Part shown: positions 18,691 to 26,782 of the stretch, piece after piece
How positions within the stretch are numbered: the stretch's first letter is position 1
Layout of the letters: each line of letters starts with the position of its first letter
Source of the DNA: Bacteroidales bacterium
GTDB lineage: Bacteria > Bacteroidota > Bacteroidia > Bacteroidales > Lentimicrobiaceae
Assembly (NCBI GenBank): GCA_016788045.1
Contig: JAEUTG010000006.1
Coordinates: forward strand, 1 to 49,837
Direction: 5' to 3'
Length of the DNA stretch: 49,837 nt
Program-made: the position numbers and the translations under genes
The notes under the pieces: generated by a model
Database searches by the model: none
Seen by the model: the letters and a program-made list of their open reading frames with translations, nothing else
Told to the model about the DNA's origin: nothing

Positions 18691-18785
18691 CGGAAGTCGG
18701 AAGTCGGAGGTCGGAAGTCGGAAGTAGGAAGTAAGTAAGGAGCAAAAAGATCTTTGCGCCTGCCCACCGTAACGCAGTGCAGGCG
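18691..18785. repeat. GGAAGTC tandem array and hairpin-bearing intergenic repeat
   Basis: About six imperfect copies of the 7-mer GGAAGTC/GGAGGTC (18691-18737) are followed by a palindrome (CGCCTGC 18757-18763, GCAGGCG 18779-18785). The palindrome interrupts a CTTTGCG...CTCTGCGTCCTTGCGTG-type repeat that runs up to the next gene. No coding sequence. Confidence 0.6.
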
Positions 18786-18831
18786 GGTCTCTGCGTCCTT
18801 GCGTGATATAAAGCTGTCAGAAATCAACAGA

Positions 18832-19209
18832 ATGATTGAACATCCCCATAAAAAAACACTGGTTCTTGGTGCGAGCCTGAATCCTGAGCGGTACTCGAAT
18901 ATCTGTATCAACGATCTGGTTCTTTACAATTATCCGGTGGAGGCTGTCGGACTCCGCGAGGGCGACATCGCCGGTGTCAGGGTCCACCGGGGTTTTCCTG
19001 AAATCGCTGATGTGCACACGGTTACCATGTACCTCGGACCTCAGAATCAGGGACAGTATGTTGACTACATTCTGAATACCATCAGGCCCAGACGCATCAT
19101 CTTCAATCCGGGTACCTGGAATTCTGAACTGGCTGATCTGGCCAAAGAAGCGGGTATCGTCGTTGAAAGCAAATGCACCCTGCTGATGCTTTCGGGTGGT
19201 TACTTCTGA
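18832..19209 (+). CDS. CoA-binding domain protein
   Basis: Protein of 125 residues made of a single Rossmann-type CoA-binding domain (CoA_binding_2, YccU-like): KKTLVLGASLNPERYSN at the start, YPVEAVGLREGDIAGV in the middle, and IIFNPGTWN plus VESKCTLLML toward the end. Such proteins bind acyl-CoA or nucleotides; the physiological role is unknown. I start it at 18832 (MIEHPHKK), since the in-frame upstream codons fall inside an intergenic repeat and do not look like protein. Confidence 0.85.
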   Translation: MIEHPHKKTLVLGASLNPERYSNICINDLVLYNYPVEAVGLREGDIAGVRVHRGFPEIADVHTVTMYLGPQNQGQYVDYILNTIRPRRIIFNPGTWNSELADLAKEAGIVVESKCTLLMLSGGYF

Positions 19210-19336
19210 TGGATTTCCGGCATCAGGACACGAAAACACCGCTTTTTGCGTTATCCGGGCGTACACTGTACATTTTTAAGTAATTTAGCACCGCTTTAAC
19301 TGGCCTTCCATTTATCAAAAACATCTAGAAGCAAGC

Positions 19337-20638
19337 ATGATCAGGCGTTTTGTAAAATCATTCCGGGTTTTTCAGCTTATTGTTGTTCTTTTGCTGCTTT
19401 CATTTCAGCCGGTATATCCGCAGAATGCTACAACCGGGATTCAGGGCGGTCTTCTTTGCCCGGAGAATGAATTCGTTACTCCGGTACTCGTTACTGGTTT
19501 GCAGAACATAGACTCAATCTCATTGCTTCTTGATTTCCCGGCAAACATGCTCACCTATCAGGGTTATAAAAACCCGGATGCCCAGCTTTCGACCGGCTTT
19601 ACCACAATTTCCTTTACCGATACCTCTGTCAGGATTGTCTGGCATGCCGGAGCGCCCATCAGTATCAGCAGTGGTAAGCTGTTTGATCTGGTGTTTATGG
19701 CGGGTTCTGAGCCCGGAAATCTTTCATGGATAACCGATTCATGTTATTACCATACAGTCGGTGGCCCACTCACCGATGTGGTCTATACCGGAGGTGAGGT
19801 TACTTTTCATCCTGAAATCACTGTATTGATTGAAGAAGTAAACCAGACCTGCGAAGATGAATGTGAAGCCAATATCGTGGTGATTGCGGGTGGCGGTCTC
19901 TCGCCCTATTCATACCTGTGGAATGCGGAGCCGATGACGGTTAACCTGGATAATGCCGTGAAACAGAATGCCTGTGGCGGTGCCAATATCCTGCAGATCA
20001 CCGATTCAAACGGGTGCGTACTTGACTCTGTTTATACAGTTACAGAATTGCCTGCCATAGTACTGGAGATCGAATCCTATCCCGATACCGTCTATCTTCA
20101 GAATCCACTGGTCAGGTTCTCCTTTCCCGAAGATCAGAGCATCGTTGAATGGTTGTGGGATTTTGGCGACGAAACAGAAAAATCCATTGAGCGTTCACCC
20201 AATCACCTCTATCCCACCGCCAAAACACTGGTTGATAACCAGGCGATGGCAGATGAATACATCGTAACCCTGATAGCCACCAACGACCAGGGCTGCAGCA
20301 ACGAGTTCAGCCTGGCCATTCCGGTTGCCGAGGTTCAGGTCTTTATTCCGAATGTTTTTACACCGCCGACAGATCCCAACGGTTATTTCAGGATTGCAAA
20401 AGTGAACGACGGCGGTTCTTCTGCAAGCGAATACATTCCGATCGTGAATGAGTATATCCGGATGGAGCTCTTTGTGCTCGACCGCTGGGGACGCAAGGTC
20501 TACGAAAGCAATGATTATAAAAATGACTGGGACGGCGGCAATCTGCCCGACGGAACCTACTATTACAAGCTGAACACCTTCGGGTATTTCAAGGACAATA
20601 CATACACCGGCGCAGTAACCATTCTCAGGGAGAAGTAA
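19337..20638 (+). CDS. Secreted PKD-domain protein with type IX secretion (type B) C-terminal domain
   Basis: Protein of 433 residues with a signal peptide (about 1-30). Residues about 40-150 resemble a cohesin-like beta domain (LVTGLQNIDSISLLLDFPA), followed by a short Cys-containing SprB-like segment (about 165-235) and a PKD domain (about 255-330; VEWLWDFGDETEKS). The C-terminal part (about 335-433), beginning FIPNVFTPPTDPNGYFRI and ending YYKLNTFGYFKDNTYTGAVTILR, is the gliding-motility-associated/type B sorting domain. It is therefore exported by the type IX system and probably surface-attached or released. Specific function unknown. Confidence 0.85.
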   Translation: MIRRFVKSFRVFQLIVVLLLLSFQPVYPQNATTGIQGGLLCPENEFVTPVLVTGLQNIDSISLLLDFPANMLTYQGYKNPDAQLSTGFTTISFTDTSVRIVWHAGAPISISSGKLFDLVFMAGSEPGNLSWITDSCYYHTVGGPLTDVVYTGGEVTFHPEITVLIEEVNQTCEDECEANIVVIAGGGLSPYSYLWNAEPMTVNLDNAVKQNACGGANILQITDSNGCVLDSVYTVTELPAIVLEIESYPDTVYLQNPLVRFSFPEDQSIVEWLWDFGDETEKSIERSPNHLYPTAKTLVDNQAMADEYIVTLIATNDQGCSNEFSLAIPVAEVQVFIPNVFTPPTDPNGYFRIAKVNDGGSSASEYIPIVNEYIRMELFVLDRWGRKVYESNDYKNDWDGGNLPDGTYYYKLNTFGYFKDNTYTGAVTILREK

Positions 20639-20733
20639 GCAAATCTTTCCGGTGATTGCTGAAGGCTTTCTGTAGCCGGTTTTCACAGCTGGTATTCAAA
20701 CCAGCCGATACGGCAAAGCCGGCATAACCCGGG

Positions 20734-20988
20734 TTAATTCCCGAAATCCATTCTGCTAACCTCTATTTCCTCTGTTTTTCTGAGGTCTGCTTCGAGTTTA
20801 TCCCATTCAGCCTTATCTCCCGATAGCTCGATCAGGATGAGTCCGCCGGCACCATATTCCCCTTCATCTTCGGGGTCGTTGATTCCCAGTCTCGTGCGTA
20901 TGGAACATCCGTACAGGGTGAGAATATGCTGTACTTTATGGGCAACTCCGGCGCGGTTCGTTACTTTGATACCTAAGATTCTTGTCAT
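20734..20988 (-). CDS. TM1266-like hydrogenase-system regulator, copy 1
   Basis: Small ACT/NikR-C-like protein of 84 residues: ILGIKVTNRAGVAHKVQHIL, then a glycine-containing loop and GGLILIELSGDKAEWDKLEADL, matching the putative iron-only hydrogenase system regulator family typified by TM1266. Members occur beside [FeFe]-hydrogenase maturation genes. Here it is the last of a three-gene run after hydG. The ligand and mechanism are not established; it carries no DNA-binding domain, so it would act through a partner or by sensing. Confidence 0.8.
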   Translation of the reverse strand: MTRILGIKVTNRAGVAHKVQHILTLYGCSIRTRLGINDPEDEGEYGAGGLILIELSGDKAEWDKLEADLRKTEEIEVSRMDFGN

Positions 20989-21006
20989 GGAAACAGGATA
21001 AGCAGG

Positions 21007-21264
21007 TTAATAAACAAACGACATTTTCTGCATTTCAACACCTCCGATGGACTGGATTTCCTTTTCAAAGGAATTCCACTCTTCAGGGTTTCCGGCCATC
21101 TGCAGGATGATTACCCCGGTGCGGCTGCAGGTGTTTTCATTCAGTTCGTGGAAACCGAGTCTGGATTTTATCAGATGGGCAAATTTGCTGAGGGTTAATT
21201 GTGTGCGTCCTGCTTCCTTGATGCGGTCGCGTATCAGCAAGCCAATAATCCTGGTTTCTTTCAT
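21007..21264 (-). CDS. TM1266-like hydrogenase-system regulator, copy 2
   Basis: Paralogue of the neighbouring gene, 85 residues: RIIGLLIRDRIKEAGRTQLTL, HLIKSRLGFHELNENTCSRTG, ILQMAGNPEEWNSFEKEIQS. It shares the ACT-like pattern but diverges strongly, so the two probably form a heteromeric pair or respond to different cues. I chose the Met at 21264 (MKETRIIG); the longer frame would overlap the end of hydG and adds residues unlike the family. It lies 19 bases after hydG and 18 before copy 1. Confidence 0.8.
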   Translation of the reverse strand: MKETRIIGLLIRDRIKEAGRTQLTLSKFAHLIKSRLGFHELNENTCSRTGVIILQMAGNPEEWNSFEKEIQSIGGVEMQKMSFVY

Positions 21265-21283
21265 GGTGTAATTGGTTTGGTTT

Positions 21284-22720
21284 TCAGAAATATAAGTCGC
21301 GTTCACCCGATTTAACCCTCAGCAGCCGGATGCGTAATTCATTGATATTCACCGAATCTTCATGCTGCTGAAGTTCATCAAGATTTTTCTCAATCACTTC
21401 CCAGCCTTTCTTTTTGGTATCCGCCGGGGCGTAATCTTCGAGGTATTCGGCCAGGGTAAGCATGGCATTGGGAGAGCAGAAACGTTTGATAAAGCCCGGG
21501 ACGGAGAATTCCATAAAGTGTTCGCCGGTTCTGCCACGCCGGTAACAGGCTGTGCAGAAGGAGGGGAGAAAGTCGTTGCCCACCAGTTCGTCAACAATCT
21601 CGTTGAGGGAGCGGTTGTCGTTGATCTGGAACTGTTCACGGTTCAGGTCCTGTTCCTCATTTACCGAAGCTGAATAGGACCCGAGTTCGAGTTTGGTGCC
21701 ACCGTCAATCTGCGATACACCGAACTGAATCACTTCGTGCCGGAGTTTGGCATTCTCGCGGGCGGTGAGGATCATTCCGGTATAGGGCACCGCCAGCCTC
21801 AGTATGGCGACCAGGCGCGCAAACTCCTCATCGGTAACCGTATAATCAGTTCCCAGATCAAGTTTTGATGCATTCTGGATTCTCGGGAAGGAAATGGTGT
21901 GCGGACCAACATGGTAACAGGCCTCCAGGTGGTTGGTGTGACGAACAAGTCCGAGAACTTCGTAGCGCCAGTCGTACAGCCCGAAGAGTGCACCTATCCC
22001 GACATCGTCGATGCCGGCTTCCTGAGCGCGGTCGAGAGCAGTGAGCCGGTAATCAAAATCACGTTTCTTCCCTCCGAGATGGTAGGTTTTGTAAGCTTCA
22101 GGATGGTAAGTCTCCTGAAAAATCTGATAGGTGCCGATCCCGGCTTCTTTCACAATCCTGAAGCCATCGATTTCAAGGGGCGCTGCATTGATGTTCACCC
22201 GCCTGATCTCACCGGGTCCTTTTTTTACACCATAAACCGTTTTTACAGTATGGGCGATGTATTCGGGCGAGTACTCCGGGTGTTCACCATAAACCAGGAT
22301 CAGTCGTTTCTGACCGTTGTCTTCCAGTGCCTCCACCTCTCCGATCAGCTCCTGATCGCTCAGGGTTTTTCTGACTGCCTGTTTGTTGGATGCCCTGAAA
22401 CCACAATACTTGCAGTTGTTGGTGCATTTGTTGCCGACATAAAGCGGTGCAAACAAAACGATGCGGTTGCCGTAAACCCGCTTTTTGAGTTCACGTGCCC
22501 CTTCTTTGATCTCTTCAATCAGTTCAGGCTCCGTGGCATTGATCAGAATGGCAGTTTCATGCAGGGTCAGACGTTTCTTACTGAGCGATTTTGCAATAAC
22601 CGCCCTCACTGACTCCCGGTCCGAAACGGTTGTGTTTATGTAGTTCCACAATTCCTCAGGATCGATGAAGGGTTTCATCCGCTGATCGGGAAGGGCACAT
22701 TTTTCTGGTGTGAAAATCAT
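21284..22720 (-). CDS. hydG: [FeFe]-hydrogenase H-cluster maturase HydG (radical SAM)
   Basis: Radical SAM tyrosine lyase of 478 residues that makes CO and cyanide ligands for the H-cluster from tyrosine. The SAM-cluster motif CTNNCKYCGFR is clear. The C-terminal auxiliary-cluster cysteines are in CTACYRRGRTGEHFM and FCSPNA, the feature that separates HydG from ThiH. Length fits the family. It begins a run with two TM1266-like genes. The start is the Met at 22720; Met15 (22678, MKPFIDPEELWNY) is also possible. Its partners HydE and HydF are not in the window. Confidence 0.95.
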   Translation of the reverse strand: MIFTPEKCALPDQRMKPFIDPEELWNYINTTVSDRESVRAVIAKSLSKKRLTLHETAILINATEPELIEEIKEGARELKKRVYGNRIVLFAPLYVGNKCTNNCKYCGFRASNKQAVRKTLSDQELIGEVEALEDNGQKRLILVYGEHPEYSPEYIAHTVKTVYGVKKGPGEIRRVNINAAPLEIDGFRIVKEAGIGTYQIFQETYHPEAYKTYHLGGKKRDFDYRLTALDRAQEAGIDDVGIGALFGLYDWRYEVLGLVRHTNHLEACYHVGPHTISFPRIQNASKLDLGTDYTVTDEEFARLVAILRLAVPYTGMILTARENAKLRHEVIQFGVSQIDGGTKLELGSYSASVNEEQDLNREQFQINDNRSLNEIVDELVGNDFLPSFCTACYRRGRTGEHFMEFSVPGFIKRFCSPNAMLTLAEYLEDYAPADTKKKGWEVIEKNLDELQQHEDSVNINELRIRLLRVKSGERDLYF

Positions 22721-22763
22721 TTATGTTGATATTTAAATATTTGATACACAGGTTATTTAAGTA

Positions 22764-22771
22764 CAAAAATA
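22764..22771 (-). promoter_or_regulatory. Candidate -7 box of the hydG operon
   Basis: On the minus strand this reads TATTTTTG, a match to TAnnTTTG, 43 bases upstream of the hydG start. It suggests that hydG and the two small regulators are transcribed separately from the longer hydrogenase run, in the 114-base gap after the MBL gene. Confidence 0.45.
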
Positions 22772-22834
22772 CTAAATTAGCCGGAAGATTGCAGCATTTT
22801 TATGCATGAAATTCCGGTTTTTCTGACAACCGTC

Positions 22835-23629
22835 TCATTCCAGGTCCACAATGAGGTTGTCGTAAGCGAGATGAACATTCTGCGGCAGCTTTTTCTCAAC
22901 CTCTTCATACAGCCCGAGAAAATGGCTGATGTGGGTAAGGTATGCGGTTTCAGGCTTCAGTTCCTCAATAAGGGCCAGGGCTTCACTCAGTGAAAGATGA
23001 GAAATGTGTTTTGAGTTTCGCAGTGCATTCAGCACCAGCACCTTCGATCCCCTGATCTTGTCCTTCTCTTCTTCCGGGATAAAGCTGGCATCCGTGATGT
23101 AGGTGAGGCCTCCGATTCTGTATCCGAAAACCGGTAGTTTGTTGTGCAGCACCTGCACCGGGAGTATGCTTGTGGGCCCGATGCTGAACTCCTGATTGCC
23201 GATCTCGTGAATGGTGAGCTGAGGGGCGCCGAAATACCTGCTTTCTGAGAAGATATAGGGAAATTCGGTTTTGATGGCTTCCATAACATTGGACGAGCCG
23301 TAAATCGGAATGTTTTTGTTGAGGATATAGTTGAAGGCCCTGATGTCGTCGAGGCCGGCAATATGGTCGCGGTGCTCATGTGTAAATAACACGGCATCAA
23401 TGTCTTCTACATTCTGTTTGAGCATCTGAAACCTGAAATCCGGTCCGCAGTCGATGACGATGCTTTGGTTGTCGACCCTTATCAGAACGGATGTCCGGAA
23501 TCTTTTGTCCCTGGCATCCGGAGATTTACAGACCGCGCAGTTGCAGGCAATTACCGGGACTCCGATGGAAGTGCCGGTTCCAAGAAAAGTAATCTGAATT
23601 CTTTTATGATCGTTGGAATGCATATACAT
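22835..23629 (-). CDS. MBL-fold metallohydrolase (PhnP-like)
   Basis: Metallo-beta-lactamase-fold enzyme of 264 residues. The metal site is visible: THEHRDHIAGLDD (HxHxDH), a later Asp in TYITDAS, and a final His in LTHISHF. ITFLGTGTSIGVPVIAC at the N-terminus and two CxxC-like cysteines (CNCAVC) follow the PhnP/RNase Z-like subgroup common in Bacteroidota. The substrate is unknown. It follows ribF by seven bases, so it is co-transcribed with the tail of the hydrogenase run. The start could also be Met3. Confidence 0.85.
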   Translation of the reverse strand: MYMHSNDHKRIQITFLGTGTSIGVPVIACNCAVCKSPDARDKRFRTSVLIRVDNQSIVIDCGPDFRFQMLKQNVEDIDAVLFTHEHRDHIAGLDDIRAFNYILNKNIPIYGSSNVMEAIKTEFPYIFSESRYFGAPQLTIHEIGNQEFSIGPTSILPVQVLHNKLPVFGYRIGGLTYITDASFIPEEEKDKIRGSKVLVLNALRNSKHISHLSLSEALALIEELKPETAYLTHISHFLGLYEEVEKKLPQNVHLAYDNLIVDLE

Positions 23630-23636
23630 CAGTCTG

Positions 23637-24578
23637 TCAATAAATTAATTCTCCGACTTCTGAGATGTCAGATTCAAGCTGTTTCATCATTTGCCCGGGG
23701 CCGGTAAACTGAAGTTCATCCCTGATGCGTTTGGCAAAAAATACAGTTGCCATTTTCCCTTTCAATCCATCAGCTTCCTCGAAGAGGTGAATATCGATCA
23801 TGATCTCTTCAATTTTGCGCTGTTCAACCGGCAATGAATTCTTGATATTGAGGATTCCTTTGTAGAACTCACCATCGATCATCACATTCACTGCATACAC
23901 ACCGTCTGGCGGTACCAGTTTGTTTTCTTCTTCGATGCCGATGCGCAGGGTCCTGAAGTTGAGTTGCCGGCAGGTAGCACTGCCCTCTTTGAGTTCGCCC
24001 ATCACAATATAGTGGTGGTCGAGGTAGGCGTTGGCACGCTGTATGCGACCTTCCAGCAATGCTTTGCGGATCAGCGTGGAGCTGACCGTTTCGTTGTGGA
24101 TGTCCTGTTCAGGAATTTCCTCTACGCCAAAACCATAATACTGACCGAGCTCATAGAGGTAATCGAAATTGCCTTCGCGGTTATGCCCGAAATGATGGTT
24201 GAACCCAATCACCACTTTCCGTGCACCCAGTTTTGCAACAAGAATATTCCGGATGAAGTCGATGGAGGAGATTTCAGAGAACTCCTTGGTAAAATTGAGG
24301 ATGAAGAGGTGGTCAAGCCCTGTTTTACGCAGCAGTTCAATTTTTTCACATTGCGAATTGATAAGCAGCAGTGATTTTCCGGCGGTATCCGGGAAAAGGA
24401 CCTTGCGGGGATGAGGGTGAAAGGTAATCAGCACAGATTCTCCGTCGGTATTCTGGGCAATCTCATTCAGCCGGTTGAGAATGGTTTTGTGGCCAAGGTG
24501 CACCCCATCGAAGGATCCGGTTGTTATCACAGGATTCCTGATCGGTTTGAGGTTGTCGAGGTTGTAATGGATTTTCAT
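23637..24578 (-). CDS. ribF: Bifunctional riboflavin kinase/FAD synthetase
   Basis: Enzyme of 313 residues converting riboflavin to FMN and FMN to FAD. The N-terminal adenylyltransferase shows TGSFDGVHLGHKTIL and ITFHPHPRKVL; the C-terminal riboflavin kinase domain (about 185-305) has RTLRIGIEEENKLVPPDGVYAV and EIMIDIHLFEEADG. It is 20 bases after rex and seven before the MBL gene. Its place in the hydrogenase run makes sense because the NuoF-like HydB needs FMN, although ribF is also a general housekeeping gene. Confidence 0.93.
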   Translation of the reverse strand: MKIHYNLDNLKPIRNPVITTGSFDGVHLGHKTILNRLNEIAQNTDGESVLITFHPHPRKVLFPDTAGKSLLLINSQCEKIELLRKTGLDHLFILNFTKEFSEISSIDFIRNILVAKLGARKVVIGFNHHFGHNREGNFDYLYELGQYYGFGVEEIPEQDIHNETVSSTLIRKALLEGRIQRANAYLDHHYIVMGELKEGSATCRQLNFRTLRIGIEEENKLVPPDGVYAVNVMIDGEFYKGILNIKNSLPVEQRKIEEIMIDIHLFEEADGLKGKMATVFFAKRIRDELQFTGPGQMMKQLESDISEVGELIY

Positions 24579-24598
24579 TGAAGCTGACCTGATCGTTT

Positions 24599-25219
24599 TC
24601 AGTTTTTCTTGACGAAATAGGCAATTTTCTCGAGCATGGTGATCATGTCATATTCCTGAAGGTAAACATGCGGGGGAACATTCAGGGGTTTCGGAGAAAA
24701 ATTAAGGATGCCCCGGATACCCGTTAACACCAGGGCTTCGGCAACTTTTACTGCTTCTTCACCGGGAACCGAGATCACTGCTATGGAAATGCCTTCACGC
24801 CGGATAATGTCCTCCATCTCGTCGAGGTTGTAACAGGGTACTCCGGCATATATTTTTCCGGTTTTTTCGGGGTTAACATCAAAAGCTGCCACAATAGAAA
24901 GCCTCGTGCGCTTGCCGCTGAAATAGCCCATTATGGCACGGCCAAGGTTTCCGATGCCAACCACTGCCACTTTCTGCCCGTCGCGGGTGTCAATAATTTT
25001 GCCGATAATTTCGATGAGTTCTTTCACATCGTATCCCTGCCGCAGGGTACCCGTGTAGCCGATCAGCATCAGGTCGCGCCTTACCTGAACGGCTGTGATG
25101 TGCAGCAGGTTGGCAATTTCATGAGAGAAAATGTGCTGTTTTCCGCCCGAAAGGTAGTCGAGCAGTGCCCGACGATACTGACTCAGGCGTTCCACAGTTT
25201 TATCAGGAAGTTTTTTCAT
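24599..25219 (-). CDS. rex: Redox-sensing transcriptional repressor Rex
   Basis: NADH/NAD+-responsive repressor of 206 residues. The N-terminal winged helix (about 1-80) includes SHEIANLLHITAVQVRRDLMLIG; the Rossmann domain shows VGIGNLGRAIM and the C-terminal swapped helix YDMITMLEKIAYF. Rex leaves DNA when NADH rises. It lies inside the hydrogenase run, 19 bases after the REC-kinase gene, and two palindromes resembling its operator occur upstream of hydC (33061-33095), so autoregulation of the whole run is likely. Confidence 0.95.
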   Translation of the reverse strand: MKKLPDKTVERLSQYRRALLDYLSGGKQHIFSHEIANLLHITAVQVRRDLMLIGYTGTLRQGYDVKELIEIIGKIIDTRDGQKVAVVGIGNLGRAIMGYFSGKRTRLSIVAAFDVNPEKTGKIYAGVPCYNLDEMEDIIRREGISIAVISVPGEEAVKVAEALVLTGIRGILNFSPKPLNVPPHVYLQEYDMITMLEKIAYFVKKN

Positions 25220-25238
25220 TTTCTGAGAGTTGATGGAT

Positions 25239-26363
25239 TCAATGATTGTTCGGAAGTTTTATGGTGAAAGTAGTGCCCTTGTCAGGGATACTCTGAATGT
25301 CGATTTCTCCGTGATACATGTCAACGATTTTCTTCAGAATCGATAATCCAAGTCCCGAACCGGTAATGTTTCTCGTTTTCTGATTTTTAATCCTGACGAA
25401 ATCCTGGAACAATTTGCCTTTGTCGTCTTCGGTTATACCGATGCCGGTGTCTGATACCTGAAGGATAGTGAAATCCTGTTGCTGTTCAATGAAGATATCC
25501 ACACGTCCACCTGTTTTATTGTATTTAACAGCATTAGAAATCAGGTTGTTAAATATTATTTCTATTTCATTGGGGTCAGCCTGAAACGAAACATCCTCCC
25601 GGGTATTCAGGTAAATGTCAACATCTTTCTGAATGGCATAGGGCCGCATGGTATCTACCGATATGCGGGCAATCCTGGTTAGATTGACCTCCTGCAGGTT
25701 CTGCACCGGTTTGCCGGATTCTATTTTGGTAAGGTCGAGCAGGTCCATGATCAGGCTGCGCATTCCGTTGATCCTTTCAAGCGAGCGGTCAATCATCTCT
25801 TCATAGGCGGAGATATTTTCGCCAAACTGCTTGTCTTTCATCATTTTAATATACCCTTCAATGGCATTGATCGGAGCTTTCAGCTCATGCGACAGCACCG
25901 ACAGGAACTGAAACCTGATAAGTTTCCCTTCCTTGTTCATTTTCTGGGTCATCCGCTTCAGAAAGAGCTGTTTGGTGATGTTTTCAATCGAAGACCTGAG
26001 TTCCTGCGGGGTAAAAGGTTTTGGGATAAAATCGTAAGCACCGTCGCGGGTGGCTTTTACTGCCAGTTCGAGCGAGGCATAGGAAGTAATCATCACCACT
26101 ACGATATCGTACAGCTTCTTTTTAACATATTCAAGCACTTCAACTCCTTGAATTCCGGGTAATTTGTTGTCGAGCAGAATGATGTCAGGCATTTCACTGT
26201 CAATGAGTTCTATCCCTTCCTCACCCGTACCGGCTTCCAGCACAACAAATTCGATGTGCTCATCCATAAAGGGGTAATCAACCTTGAAATTCTGCAGAAT
26301 TCGTTTGGTACCCATCCGGATGCCGGGTTCATCATCAACAACCAGAATTTTGTATTCAGCCAT
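25239..26363 (-). CDS. REC-domain histidine kinase (soluble)
   Basis: Protein of 374 residues with an N-terminal receiver (about 1-130: VVDDEPGIRMG, phosphoacceptor Asp in IILLDNKLPG, Lys in FIPKPF) followed by a HisKA segment (His in LSVLSHELKAPINAIEGY, about 160) and a HATPase domain (about 270-374: GTGSGLGLSILKKI, here ITGSGLGLS). No membrane segment. Such proteins take a phosphoryl group from one kinase and then act themselves as kinase. Placed between a single-domain response regulator and rex, it is probably part of a relay begun by the hydrogenase-like kinase upstream. No DNA-binding domain. Confidence 0.9.
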   Translation of the reverse strand: MAEYKILVVDDEPGIRMGTKRILQNFKVDYPFMDEHIEFVVLEAGTGEEGIELIDSEMPDIILLDNKLPGIQGVEVLEYVKKKLYDIVVVMITSYASLELAVKATRDGAYDFIPKPFTPQELRSSIENITKQLFLKRMTQKMNKEGKLIRFQFLSVLSHELKAPINAIEGYIKMMKDKQFGENISAYEEMIDRSLERINGMRSLIMDLLDLTKIESGKPVQNLQEVNLTRIARISVDTMRPYAIQKDVDIYLNTREDVSFQADPNEIEIIFNNLISNAVKYNKTGGRVDIFIEQQQDFTILQVSDTGIGITEDDKGKLFQDFVRIKNQKTRNITGSGLGLSILKKIVDMYHGEIDIQSIPDKGTTFTIKLPNNH

Positions 26364-26366
26364 GCC

Positions 26367-26753
26367 TTATATTTTAAGCAGTTTATTGATTTCTTTCTGC
26401 AACTGATCGGCCCTGATCCCTTTGTCGAGAAAAAGATCGGCCTTGATCCATTGTTTGTTCTCGTCAGAATTGATGTCGAAAGTCATACCGGTTTCCGCAG
26501 TAACCGCTGTAGCGATAATAATGGGAACTTCAGGGTATTTTCTCTTAATCTTGTAGGCTAAAATAAACCCGCTGTCATCATTCTCCATCATGAGGTCGAG
26601 GATCGCAAGATCGGGCCTGATGGTTTCGATGATCAGTTCAGCCTCTTTCTGCCCTTCAGCGGTAATGGTTTCAAAACCGAACTGCTCGACTTTGAGCTTC
26701 ATCTGAAACATGTAATCCATGTCATCATCAACAATCAGAATTGTCTTTTTCAT
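26367..26753 (-). CDS. Single-domain response regulator
   Basis: Stand-alone receiver of 128 residues: ILIVDDDMDYMFQM at the N-terminus, phosphoacceptor Asp in LAILDLMMENDDSG, and the conserved Lys in LFLDKGIRA. A six-to-eight-residue insertion relative to CheY is seen around INSDENKQWIK. No output domain, so it is likely a phosphotransfer intermediate. It lies 29 bases after the hydrogenase-like kinase gene and three bases before the REC-kinase gene. Confidence 0.9.
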   Translation of the reverse strand: MKKTILIVDDDMDYMFQMKLKVEQFGFETITAEGQKEAELIIETIRPDLAILDLMMENDDSGFILAYKIKRKYPEVPIIIATAVTAETGMTFDINSDENKQWIKADLFLDKGIRADQLQKEINKLLKI

Positions 26754-26782
26754 AACTGCGGTGTTCTGTATTGGTTTGGTAT

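Noticed and set aside
22729..22740. ATATTTAAATAT palindrome upstream of hydG as a Rex site
   Set aside because: It lacks the TGTTA/TAACA arms and 6-base spacer; an AT-rich palindrome is not specific.
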